In this document: positions 1-7,436 of the stretch, piece by piece
Position numbering within the stretch: the first letter of the stretch is position 1
Layout of the letters: the number at the start of each line of letters is the position of its first letter
Source of the DNA: JAENWH01 sp038248745
GTDB taxonomy: Bacteria; Bacillota; Clostridia; Peptostreptococcales; Anaerovoracaceae
Length of the DNA stretch: 17,726 nt
Assembly (NCBI GenBank): GCA_038248745.1
Contig: JBBRXC010000023.1
Span: 1-17,726 of the forward strand
Reading direction: 5' to 3'
Made by a program: the position numbers and the translations under genes
The notes under the pieces: model-generated
What the model was told of the DNA's origin: nothing
What the model saw: the letters and a program-made list of their open reading frames with translations, nothing else
The model's database searches: none

Positions 1-1077
1 GGATATTATGGATTTAATAATATTGGAGATGAATCAATTCTAAGAGCAGTTGTTGATAATTTAAAAGAGAAGTTAGACCATATTGAAATCACTGTATTAT
101 CTCAGGATCCAGTTTCTACAATGGAAAAATACGGTGTGCATGCAGTAAACAGAAAATCAATGATTGCTATTATAAAAGCAATCAGCAAATGCGATATTTT
201 AATTAGTGGAGGTGGAAGTCTTCTTCAGGATGTAACGAGCAAAAGGAGTATTTTTTATTACCTCTTCATTATGTGGTCTGCAAAAATATTTGGGAAAAAA
301 GTGCTGATTTATAGCCAAGGGATCGGGCCGATAAACTCAGTATTTAATCGGAAAATAACCTATCGGACTTTAAATAAAACAGACGGAATTGTTGTCAGAG
401 ATGATGCGTCAAAAGAATTACTTATTGAAATCGGTATACCAAATGAAAAGATTGTAGTAACAGCTGATCCTGTCCTTAGAATTAAACCTGTTTCCTTGGA
501 AGCGGGGAGAAAAATACTTAAACAAGAAGGATTTGTAAAAAATCCAGAAAAGACAACAATTGGATTTGCCATAAGAGAAAGAAAAGTTGACAGCATATTC
601 GTTGATCAGCTCTGCATTTCCATGAATAGACTTATTGAGGAATATCAAGTGGAAATTGTCCTCATCCCTTTTCATTACAGTGAAGATATGGGTGTTGTCG
701 ATGAAATCGAAAAAAGACTGGAAAACAGAGTTTCTGTTATCAGGCATAAATATCTGACAGATGAAATGCTTAGTATCATCGGGAACATGGATTTTTTAGT
801 GGGCGTCAGGCTTCATGCCCTAATTCATGCAGCAATCATGGAAATTCCAATGATTGCCATATCCTACGATCCAAAAATCAATTCCTTTATGCATTCCATC
901 GGACTTCGGGCCATGTGCAGCATTTATGATTTTGATAATGAGTATTTTATTGAAGAATTTGAGAAAACCTGGAAGAACAGGGTGAACATAAAGAATAAAG
1001 TTAGCGAAAAAATCGAAATGCTCATCAAAAAGCTTGATATGAATGAAGAAATAATAAAGGAATTGATGGAGAAATAA
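1..1077 (+). CDS. csaB: Polysaccharide pyruvyl transferase CsaB, 5'-partial
   Basis: The reading frame is open from the first base of the window and gives 358 residues, so only roughly the first ten residues seem to be missing: the visible start GYYGFNNIGDE normally lies at the very N terminus of CsaB. The family transfers a ketal-linked pyruvyl group from phosphoenolpyruvate to sugars of secondary cell-wall polysaccharide, which creates the anchor for proteins with S-layer-homology (SLH) domains. Visible family features are the N-terminal GYYGFNNIGDE loop, ISGGGSLLQD at about residues 68-77, SQGIGP shortly after, and the C-terminal VGVRLHALIHA block of the GT-B-like fold. The first ATG inside the window (121) is internal and is not the real start. 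The stop is one base before the next gene, tagA, which indicates one transcript. Family assignment is firm; the exact polymer is inferred. Confidence 0.9.
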   Translation, partial: GYYGFNNIGDESILRAVVDNLKEKLDHIEITVLSQDPVSTMEKYGVHAVNRKSMIAIIKAISKCDILISGGGSLLQDVTSKRSIFYYLFIMWSAKIFGKKVLIYSQGIGPINSVFNRKITYRTLNKTDGIVVRDDASKELLIEIGIPNEKIVVTADPVLRIKPVSLEAGRKILKQEGFVKNPEKTTIGFAIRERKVDSIFVDQLCISMNRLIEEYQVEIVLIPFHYSEDMGVVDEIEKRLENRVSVIRHKYLTDEMLSIIGNMDFLVGVRLHALIHAAIMEIPMIAISYDPKINSFMHSIGLRAMCSIYDFDNEYFIEEFEKTWKNRVNIKNKVSEKIEMLIKKLDMNEEIIKELMEK

Positions 1078-1078
1078 T

Positions 1079-1834
1079 ATGGAAAGTTATAAAACAATAA
1101 AAATACTTGATGTGCCTGTAGATATGGTAAATAATCAGCAGGCAATGGAAGTTTTCAGAGGAATGATGAGGAGTGATGGCTGCAAAATAATTGTTACCCC
1201 TAATTCAGAGATTGTTTTGAATGCAACAAAGGATTTAGAATTAAAGCAGTTGATTGAACAGGCAGGGCTTGTTATTCCAGATGGTATTGGGCTGGTATAC
1301 GCATCGAAAATATTAAGGGAACCTCTTTCAGAAAGAGTCACAGGTGTAGATTTTTTAAGTCTCGTATTAGAAGATTTGGAAAAAACGGGTAAATCTATCT
1401 ATTTGATCGGGAGCAAACCGGCGAACAAAGAAAGAGCATCAGTGGCTGAGCTTGCAGGAATGGCAATGAAAAAGAAACATCCGGGGTTAATGATTGCTGG
1501 TACCAGAGATGGCTACTTTCAAAAGGAAGATGAAGAAGATATTATCAGAGAAATCAATGGGTCTGGAGCAGATTTTCTTTGTGTTGCATTGGGTTCGCCA
1601 AAGCAGGAAAAATTTATTTTTGAGAATAAAGATGCGTTTACAACAGTTAAAGTTGGCATGGGTGTCGGCGGAAGTTTGGACGTATGGGCAGGGACGGCTA
1701 AAAGGGCCCCAGTGTTCTTTCAGAAAAATGGATTGGAATGGCTTTACAGATTTATAAAAGAACCGACAAGATATAAAAGAATGGCGCAACTGCCATTATT
1801 TATTATAAAAGTAATTGTTAATGGCAAAAATTAG
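1079..1834 (+). CDS. tagA: WecG/TagA/CpsF-family glycosyltransferase
   Basis: A 251-residue GT26-family enzyme. TagA members transfer N-acetylmannosamine to undecaprenyl-diphosphate-GlcNAc at the cytoplasmic membrane face, the committed step of wall teichoic acid or secondary-polymer linkage-unit synthesis. Signatures seen are TPNSEIV (about 40-46), PDGIGLVYA with the likely catalytic Asp at 68, ALGSPKQEKF (170-179), GVGGSLDVWAG (195-205) and the C-terminal GLEWLYRFIKEPTRYKRM. Length is normal for the family. The start follows GGAGAAA in the end of csaB, one base after its stop. The pairing with csaB fits a pathway that builds a ManNAc-containing polymer and pyruvylates it. The donor sugar cannot be read from sequence; WecG-like ManNAcA transfer is the alternative. 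Confidence 0.9.
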   Translation: MESYKTIKILDVPVDMVNNQQAMEVFRGMMRSDGCKIIVTPNSEIVLNATKDLELKQLIEQAGLVIPDGIGLVYASKILREPLSERVTGVDFLSLVLEDLEKTGKSIYLIGSKPANKERASVAELAGMAMKKKHPGLMIAGTRDGYFQKEDEEDIIREINGSGADFLCVALGSPKQEKFIFENKDAFTTVKVGMGVGGSLDVWAGTAKRAPVFFQKNGLEWLYRFIKEPTRYKRMAQLPLFIIKVIVNGKN

Positions 1835-1843
1835 GAGGAAGAA

Positions 1844-2662
1844 ATGGCGTTGAAAAAATTAGAAGATATTTCAAGAAACATTAGAATCAGTATTATTAAA
1901 GCAGTTCATGCTGCAGGATCTGGTCACCCGGGGGGATCCCTGTCAGCTGCAGATATTTTAACCACGCTTTTTTTTCATGAAATGAATATAGATCCAAAGA
2001 ATCCTAAGATGGAAAACAGAGACAAATTTATCCTTTCAAAGGGTCATGCGGCGCCTGTTCTTTATTCAACGTTGGCAGAGAAGGGATTCTTCCTAAAGGA
2101 AGAACTGCTTACTTTGAGAAAATTGAACTCGCACATTCAAGGCCACCCGGATATGAAAAAAGTTGTCGGCGTTGAAATGTCTACAGGATCACTTGGACAG
2201 GGATTTTCAGTGGCTGGTGGGGTTGCAATGGCAAATAAAATGGATGAAAAAAGTGGCAGAGTTTATGTATTATTAGGAGATGGAGAATTGCAGGAAGGGC
2301 TGGTCTGGGAGGCCGCAATGTCTTCGGCTCATTATAAACTTGATAATCTTGTAGCAATTGTTGATTGGAACGGTCTTCAGATTGACGGCAAAAATGATGA
2401 GGTGATGACGGTTAAACCCATTGATAAGAAGTTTGAAAGTTTTGGTTGGCATGTTATATCTATTGATGGGCATAATTTCGGTCAGATCATCGATGCATTG
2501 GCTCAAGCTAGGGAATTTAAAGGCAAACCAACCGCAATTATAGCGAAAACTATCAAAGGCAAGGGCGTTTCCTTTATGGAAAATGAGGCTGGATGGCATG
2601 GAAAAGCACCAAATGATGAGGAAGCAAAAATGGCAGTTGAAGAATTGGGAGGATTGTGGTAA
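1844..2662 (+). CDS. Transketolase, N-terminal (TPP pyrophosphate-binding) subunit
   Basis: A 272-residue protein covering only the first half of a transketolase. It shows GSGHPGG (25-31), KGHAAP (66-71) and the thiamine-diphosphate motif that begins GDGELQEG (145-152) and ends at DWN (Asn 176), followed by GLQIDG. These bind the Mg-diphosphate of TPP. The product must pair with the C-terminal subunit encoded next to make an active enzyme that moves two-carbon ketol units among pentose-phosphate sugars. AGGAGGAAG overlaps the tagA stop and ends about three bases before the ATG. The stop codon overlaps the next start in a TAATG junction, indicating translational coupling and equal subunit amounts. 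Split transketolases are common in Clostridia and archaea. Substrate range in this host is inferred. Confidence 0.93.
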   Translation: MALKKLEDISRNIRISIIKAVHAAGSGHPGGSLSAADILTTLFFHEMNIDPKNPKMENRDKFILSKGHAAPVLYSTLAEKGFFLKEELLTLRKLNSHIQGHPDMKKVVGVEMSTGSLGQGFSVAGGVAMANKMDEKSGRVYVLLGDGELQEGLVWEAAMSSAHYKLDNLVAIVDWNGLQIDGKNDEVMTVKPIDKKFESFGWHVISIDGHNFGQIIDALAQAREFKGKPTAIIAKTIKGKGVSFMENEAGWHGKAPNDEEAKMAVEELGGLW

Positions 2663-3597
2663 TGGGCGTTAAAATGGCAACAAGACAAGCGTATGGAGAA
2701 GTGCTCATTGAGCTTGGAGAAAAATATGAAAATATGGTTGTATTGGATGGAGATCTTTCGAAATCGACAATGACAGCTGAATTTGGAAAAGCCTATCCTG
2801 ATAGATTTATTAATATGGGCATTGCTGAGCAAAATATTTATGGCGCGGCAACTGGATTTGCAATTTCAGGAAAAGTTGTTTTTGCCAGTACCTTTGCCAT
2901 GTTTGCGGCAGGCAGAGCTTTTGAAATTATAAGGAATTCAATCGGATATACAAAAGCAAATGTTAAAATATGTGCAACACATGCGGGAATCACTGTAGGG
3001 GAAGATGGCGCAAGCCATCAGACGTTTGAGGACCTGGCATTAATGAGAACAATTCCAGGAATGATGGTCATTAATCCTTCAGATAGTGTTTCTACCAAGA
3101 AGCTTATAAGGCAAGTGGCCGAAATAAAGGGGCCAGCCTATGTAAGACTTGGCAGATATGCAGTTCCTGATTTTTATAAAGAAGATGATCTGATAGAAAT
3201 TGGAAAAGGAAACTGTGTCAGAGAGGGAAATGATATTACGATTGTTGCCACAGGGATTATGGTCAACGAAGCGTTTTTGGCGGCAGAAACCTTAATGGAA
3301 GAAGGAATTGAAGTTAGAGTCATTGATATTCATACGATAAAGCCTTTAGATAAAGAAATTATTATTAAAGCAGCGAAAGAAACAGGACTTATCGTTACGG
3401 CAGAAGAACACTCGATCATTGGTGGCTTGGGTTCAGCTGTTGCGGAGGTTGTTTGCCAGAACTATCCCGTTAAAATGGCATTGGTTGGTCAGATGGATAC
3501 TTATGGCGAATCCGGCAAACCGGAAGAATTAAAGAAAAAGTATGGCATGAATGCAGATGCTGTTGCTGCTGCATGCAGGCGACTTTTAAATAGGTAA
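2662..3597 (+). CDS. Transketolase, C-terminal (pyrimidine-binding) subunit
   Basis: A 311-residue protein that supplies the second half of the split transketolase. DLSKST near residue 31 and MGIAEQN (52-58) mark the pyrimidine-binding domain; Glu 56 is the expected activator of the TPP aminopyrimidine ring. THAGITVGEDGASHQ follows, and the C-terminal third is the usual transketolase C-domain. I place the start at the ATG at 2662 because GGGAGGA at 2647-2653 is eight bases upstream; the frame also opens at a GTG at 2656, which would be too close to that site. The gene overlaps the N-terminal subunit by one base and is the last gene of the operon before a terminator. A DXP-synthase-like enzyme is less likely because the halves are separate and match transketolase motifs. 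Confidence 0.92.
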   Translation: MGVKMATRQAYGEVLIELGEKYENMVVLDGDLSKSTMTAEFGKAYPDRFINMGIAEQNIYGAATGFAISGKVVFASTFAMFAAGRAFEIIRNSIGYTKANVKICATHAGITVGEDGASHQTFEDLALMRTIPGMMVINPSDSVSTKKLIRQVAEIKGPAYVRLGRYAVPDFYKEDDLIEIGKGNCVREGNDITIVATGIMVNEAFLAAETLMEEGIEVRVIDIHTIKPLDKEIIIKAAKETGLIVTAEEHSIIGGLGSAVAEVVCQNYPVKMALVGQMDTYGESGKPEELKKKYGMNADAVAAACRRLLNR

Positions 3598-3640
3598 ATA
3601 GACCATTTCATAAAAAAATTTTATTTATTATAACTTATAG

Positions 3641-3687
3641 ACACCTCTTCCCGTTAGTAGATTCTACAGGAAGGGGTGTTTTTTTAT
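3641..3687 (+). terminator. Rho-independent terminator after the transketolase operon
   Basis: An 11-bp stem (ACACCTCTTCC at 3641-3651 with GGAAGGGGTGT at 3669-3679, one G-U pair) has a 17-nt loop and is followed directly by a run of seven or more T. It lies 44 bases after the transketolase stop and separates the surface-polymer operon from the next gene. Confidence 0.9.
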
Positions 3688-3716
3688 TGCTTTGAAAAAT
3701 ATGACAACAATTAATA

Positions 3717-3745
3717 TTTACATAATTGTGAAATAATGGTAAAAT
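3717..3745 (+). promoter_or_regulatory. Sigma-A-type promoter for the MinD-like gene
   Basis: TTTACA (3717-3722), a 17-base spacer, and TAAAAT (3740-3745). Transcription should start near 3752. That is downstream of the first in-frame ATG (3736), so this promoter helps decide the start of the next gene. Confidence 0.7.
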
Positions 3746-3778
3746 ATTACAATGCAATGCTGCTGAGACACGAAAAAA

Positions 3779-3789
3779 AGGGGGAAGGG
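3779..3789 (+). promoter_or_regulatory. Ribosome binding site that points to a TTG start
   Basis: A purine run, AGGGGGAAGGG, ends nine bases before an in-frame TTG at 3799. Neither in-frame ATG upstream (3736, 3757) has any Shine-Dalgarno sequence in front of it. Confidence 0.65.
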
Positions 3790-3798
3790 TCTATTATA

Positions 3799-4599
3799 TT
3801 GGATAGAGCTGTATTAAGAGAAAAACTTATCAATGCTGACGATTATTTTGAACGGATCAAGATTGGGGTTGTTCCTTTATGTCAGGGAGCAGGAGCAACA
3901 TTGATAGCTACTTCAACAGGAAAATTATTGAGCGGTAATAAAAATGTTAAAGTTTCTTTTGTTGAAATAGTAAAAGAAAAGAACTTGGGCAGTAAATACA
4001 CTTATGATTCTTTAGGAATTGACAAAAGATTTGCAGGAAGAAATTTCAACGATTTATTCCAATTGAATTTAATGGGTGAAACAACCAGGGGGCTAACGAA
4101 TATCGATGACGGCATAAATTGGATATTACATAAACCTAAGGACAAAAAGACAGAGAAAAACTTGGATAAAGTGTTATATTCCCAACAATGTTTAGATAAC
4201 TTAAGAATGATCAACAATGCAGCAGGAGATATTATCATATGTGATTTTGAAATTCACACTCAGATGATGGAACTTTTACCAGATATGGATGTCTTAATAG
4301 TTGTTATTGATCCCATGCCATCATCGCTTTTGGCTGGATTTCCAATGCTTGCTTACTGTAAAAGTCTTGAGGAAAAAGGGCGCCGTATTTTTTGGGTGGT
4401 AAATAAAGACAATGGTGGGATAAATAAAAGAGAATTACACCAGTTTTTAAAATTAAAAGAACTGTATTATATCCCGCTTATAAAAGGGGATGAATTGTAT
4501 TCTGCTGAATATAATTGTCTGTTACCAGTTTCCAATAGGCAAATAAGGATTGCATTGGAGAACCCTTTGAACAAAATTATTAAGTCGATTTTTGGCTAA
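3799..4599 (+). CDS. MinD/ParA-like protein with a degenerate P-loop, unknown function
   Basis: A 266-residue protein from the TTG start, or up to 287 residues if the ATG at 3736 were used. The overall plan resembles a MinD/ParA deviant-Walker ATPase: a first strand IKIGVVPL runs into a loop CQGAGATLIAT (28-38), a later strand IIICDFEIHT sits where Walker B lies, DVLIVVIDPMPSS resembles the MinD strand and loop that follow, and IFWVVNKDNGG sits where the nucleotide-base-contacting Asn would be. The loop keeps the glycines but has no lysine at either the signature or the GK[ST] position, so ATP hydrolysis is doubtful. No membrane segment or signal peptide is seen. It has its own promoter and lies just before the ftsEX operon, which suggests but does not prove a cell-division or envelope role. 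The assignment is by fold pattern only; a scaffold or regulator is possible. Confidence 0.6.
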   Translation: MDRAVLREKLINADDYFERIKIGVVPLCQGAGATLIATSTGKLLSGNKNVKVSFVEIVKEKNLGSKYTYDSLGIDKRFAGRNFNDLFQLNLMGETTRGLTNIDDGINWILHKPKDKKTEKNLDKVLYSQQCLDNLRMINNAAGDIIICDFEIHTQMMELLPDMDVLIVVIDPMPSSLLAGFPMLAYCKSLEEKGRRIFWVVNKDNGGINKRELHQFLKLKELYYIPLIKGDELYSAEYNCLLPVSNRQIRIALENPLNKIIKSIFG

Positions 4600-4604
4600 T
4601 TTCT

Positions 4605-4633
4605 TTTACAAAGCTCGGAAAATGTATTATAAT
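4605..4633 (+). promoter_or_regulatory. Strong sigma-A promoter for the ftsEX operon
   Basis: TTTACA (4605-4610), a 17-base spacer and a perfect TATAAT (4628-4633). Transcription should start near 4640, leaving a leader of about 45 bases with AAGGGGGAG (4666-4674) ten bases before the ftsE ATG. The promoter starts only six bases after the MinD-like gene stops. Confidence 0.85.
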
Positions 4634-4684
4634 AAGAAAGGACATTAAAACAAAATTTAGCAAAAAAGGGGGAGTTTTACCTTA

Positions 4685-5425
4685 ATGATTATTTTTGATA
4701 AGGTGACTAAATATTACAAAAAAAATGTAGGGTTAGAGAATGTAAGCGTAACAATAGGCAAAGGGGATTTTGTCTTTTTAGTAGGGCCAAGTGGGGCTGG
4801 AAAATCAACTTTTATCAAGCTGATATTAAAGGAAATTGAAGCAGACTCAGGGAGTATCAGGGTGAATGAAACAGAAGTAACCACTCTTTCAAACAGAAAA
4901 ATTCCTATTTTAAGAAGAAATATAGGTATAGTTTTTCAAGATTTCAGATTGCTTCCACAAAAAACTGTGTCTGAAAATGTTGGATTTGCAATGGAAATAG
5001 TTCATAAAAGTCAAAGAACCATTAAAAGACAAGTGCCTCAAATTTTAAGTCTTGTGGGAATATCAAATAAAGGGAACAAATATCCAGATGAACTTTCTGC
5101 CGGAGAGCAGCAGAGAGTTGCGATCGCAAGAGCTATTGTAAACAATCCAACAGTTCTGATTGCAGATGAACCTACAGGAAATCTTGACCCAGAGACTTCA
5201 TGGGAAATCATGAAACTGCTTGAACAAATAAATCTTAGAGGCACCACCATCGTCATGGTAACTCATGCAAAAGATATTGTTGATAGAATGAATAAAAGAG
5301 TAATTGTAATAGATAAAGGCCGTATTGTCAGAGACAATGTGGGCGCTTACGGTGCAGAATTGTATGAAGAGCCTTGCCTGGTTACTCCTGTTGAAGGAGG
5401 TGTTTTTACTAAAGATGATGAATAG
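4685..5425 (+). CDS. ftsE: Cell division ATP-binding protein FtsE
   Basis: A 246-residue ABC ATPase that partners with FtsX at the membrane. The complex does not transport a known substrate; it uses ATP to control peptidoglycan hydrolases outside the cell. All ABC motifs are intact: Walker A GPSGAGKS (34-41), Q-loop Gln 85 in VFQDFRLL, signature LSAGEQQR (137-144), Walker B VLIADEP (157-163) and the H-loop His 194 in MVTHAKD. The VFQDFRLLP stretch is characteristic of FtsE. The C terminus runs about 20 residues past the roughly 228-residue length usual for the family, ending in an acidic TKDDE. It is the first gene of an operon with its own promoter, and its 3' end overlaps the ftsX start. 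Confidence 0.96.
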   Translation: MIIFDKVTKYYKKNVGLENVSVTIGKGDFVFLVGPSGAGKSTFIKLILKEIEADSGSIRVNETEVTTLSNRKIPILRRNIGIVFQDFRLLPQKTVSENVGFAMEIVHKSQRTIKRQVPQILSLVGISNKGNKYPDELSAGEQQRVAIARAIVNNPTVLIADEPTGNLDPETSWEIMKLLEQINLRGTTIVMVTHAKDIVDRMNKRVIVIDKGRIVRDNVGAYGAELYEEPCLVTPVEGGVFTKDDE

Positions 5426-6308
5426 TATGATTTACTCAATAAAACAGGCCTTCATCCAAGTGCATAGAAACAGAGCAATGAGCTTAGCTTCTGTATTTTC
5501 AATAACTGCTATGCTACTGATTTTAGGATTGTTCTTTATAGCAGTTGTGAATATCAACATGGCTACGGAAGCTTCAAAAAAAGATTACGAAACGGTTCAA
5601 ATATATTTATTGGATGAGACAACCTATGAAGATGCCCAGCTTATTAAAGAAAAATTTGATAGTTTGGAAGGCGTGGCGAATACAGTATATTTAAATAAGG
5701 ATGCCGCACTTTCACAATGGAAGAGTAAATGGGGAGAAAGCGGCTATTTGCTTGATTCGCTTTCTAACAATCCTTTACCCAATTCCATCTTGGTAATGGT
5801 AAGTGAACTAGAAGCAGCCGACAACGTTGTGAAAACGGCGAAAACAATAAACGGAATTGAAGATATTAAATATTACAAAGATACCGTAGAAAAACTCCTT
5901 AAAATAACAAATTTTATTCAGATATCCGCCCTAATTATTATGTCGTTTCTTATCATCGTATCAGTAGTGGTGGTTTCAAACACGATTAAACTAACCGTGC
6001 TCGCCCGTTCAAGAGAGATCCATATGATGAAGTATGTGGGTGCAACCAATTGGTTTATAAGGGGCCCTTTCCTAGTGGAAGGGATTTTAATAGGAATAAT
6101 TTCTGCTTTAGTTTCTGTTGGTTTGATAACCTTCAGTTATAGTAAAATATCTGAAATGATTGGTCAGGATGTGTTTATTATACTCTCCACGCCTATTGTT
6201 CCCGTCAATTTTATGGCAATGAATCTTGTAATTATATTTTTGGCAGTAGGGGTGAGCATTGGCGCGTGTGGCAGTATTATTTCAATGCGCAGGTTCTTAG
6301 ATACGTAA
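5415..6308 (+). CDS. ftsX: Cell division protein FtsX
   Basis: A 297-residue integral membrane protein with the FtsX layout: a short cytoplasmic tail, TM1 (about 23-46), an extracellular loop of about 120 residues, then TM2 (168-192), TM3 (219-242) and TM4 (265-290). The conserved cytoplasmic stretch after TM2, SREIHMMKYVGATNWFIRGP, is typical. The extracellular loop is the part that contacts hydrolases or their coiled-coil activators. I choose the ATG at 5415 because AAGGAGGTG at 5394-5402 lies about 12 bases upstream and the protein then has the family's usual length; the ATG at 5418 is an equal alternative. The frame is open further upstream to 5325, but that would add about 30 residues encoded inside ftsE. 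The 11-base overlap with ftsE implies coupled translation. Confidence 0.95.
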   Translation: MMNSMIYSIKQAFIQVHRNRAMSLASVFSITAMLLILGLFFIAVVNINMATEASKKDYETVQIYLLDETTYEDAQLIKEKFDSLEGVANTVYLNKDAALSQWKSKWGESGYLLDSLSNNPLPNSILVMVSELEAADNVVKTAKTINGIEDIKYYKDTVEKLLKITNFIQISALIIMSFLIIVSVVVVSNTIKLTVLARSREIHMMKYVGATNWFIRGPFLVEGILIGIISALVSVGLITFSYSKISEMIGQDVFIILSTPIVPVNFMAMNLVIIFLAVGVSIGACGSIISMRRFLDT

Positions 6309-6320
6309 AAAGGGGGTTCT

Positions 6321-7433
6321 ATGAAAAGAATTTTAATATTTACATTAACATTTGCTTTAATGGTATCCTTGTTTAATTTTGGGTTCTCTTATGCGACAAA
6401 AGCAAGCCAGGAGGATCTTTCAAATGTAAACAATCAAATCAGTGATGCGCAGAAGAAGCTTAATGAAGGTAAATCAGTTGAAATTAAATTGAATAAGGAT
6501 ATAAGTTCTCTTGAAAACCAGATTAATCAAACACAGAATGATATCAATAACTTAAAAGGAAATATCAGCGCGACACAGGATAAAATTAATGAGGCGCTGG
6601 CTCAGTTGGTTCAGGTGGAAGCCGAAATGTCGATGCAGAACCAGCAGTTAAGTGACAGATTAAGGATCATGTACAAAAACGGTGGCGTAGGGGTTCTGGA
6701 CGTGATTTTAGGCTCCAACAGCATCTCTGATTTCATGACAAATATGGATATGGTGCAAAGGATTTATGAAAGTGACAAAGAGGTTCTTAAAGCCATGGAA
6801 ACCCAGTATGCTATCATAGCAGCACAAAGAGAATACCTGGTTAATTTACAGGCTCAGCTGGAAATCGACAAGCAAGAGGAGGCAGCCAAGCAAAATGCTT
6901 TGCAGACTGATAAAAGTCAAGTTGCAGTAAAAAAATCAGAAGTGTCAAAAAACAATAAAGCATTGCAGGAGCAGATTAACGCACTTTACGCAGAAGCAAA
7001 CAGACTGACAAAAGAAATCCAAGGCTTACAGGGGGGTGGAGATTACTCCGGCGGCATCATGAGCTGGCCTGTAAAGGGCAGAATATCATCTCCTTTTGGG
7101 TACAGAATACATCCTATTCTAAAAACAAAAGAACTCCATACCGGCATAGATATTGCAGCATCATCAGGCACTACAGTGGTTGCTGCCAATGGAGGGACGG
7201 TTATAAAATCCGGATGGAACAACAGCTATGGAAATTTATTGATGATAGATCATGGTGGCAGTATTGTAACCTTATATGCGCATAACAGCAGTCTTCTTGT
7301 TAAGGTGGGAGATGTTGTCTCTAAAGGACAGGCAGTGTCAAAGGTGGGATCTACAGGCATGTCAACGGGTCCACATTTACATTTTGAAGTTCGGGTGAAC
7401 GGCCAGTACAAGAATCCCATGGATTGGTTATAA
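6321..7433 (+). CDS. Secreted coiled-coil M23 peptidase, EnvC/CwlO-like partner of FtsEX
   Basis: A 370-residue exported protein. Residues 1-26 form a signal peptide (MKR, a hydrophobic core, then a likely cut after SYA). Residues 30-110 and 150-235 are long heptad-rich coiled coils. A Gly-rich linker (237-245) leads to a LytM/M23 domain from about 248 to the end. The zinc and catalytic residues are all present: His 273 and Asp 277 in HTGID, His 321 in LYAH, and His 352/His 354 in HLHF. It is therefore probably an active endopeptidase that cuts peptide cross-links, unlike E. coli EnvC, whose LytM domain is dead and only activates amidases. Its place 12 bases after ftsX strongly suggests that it is the hydrolase controlled by FtsEX through the coiled coil. 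An AAAAAGGGGG site precedes the ATG. The bond cut is not determined. Confidence 0.92.
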   Translation: MKRILIFTLTFALMVSLFNFGFSYATKASQEDLSNVNNQISDAQKKLNEGKSVEIKLNKDISSLENQINQTQNDINNLKGNISATQDKINEALAQLVQVEAEMSMQNQQLSDRLRIMYKNGGVGVLDVILGSNSISDFMTNMDMVQRIYESDKEVLKAMETQYAIIAAQREYLVNLQAQLEIDKQEEAAKQNALQTDKSQVAVKKSEVSKNNKALQEQINALYAEANRLTKEIQGLQGGGDYSGGIMSWPVKGRISSPFGYRIHPILKTKELHTGIDIAASSGTTVVAANGGTVIKSGWNNSYGNLLMIDHGGSIVTLYAHNSSLLVKVGDVVSKGQAVSKVGSTGMSTGPHLHFEVRVNGQYKNPMDWL

Positions 7434-7436
7434 TAT

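Noticed and set aside
5325..5414. N-terminal extension of FtsX by about 30 residues
   Set aside because: The extension is encoded within ftsE in another frame, lacks a ribosome site and does not resemble FtsX; the 5415 start gives the usual length.
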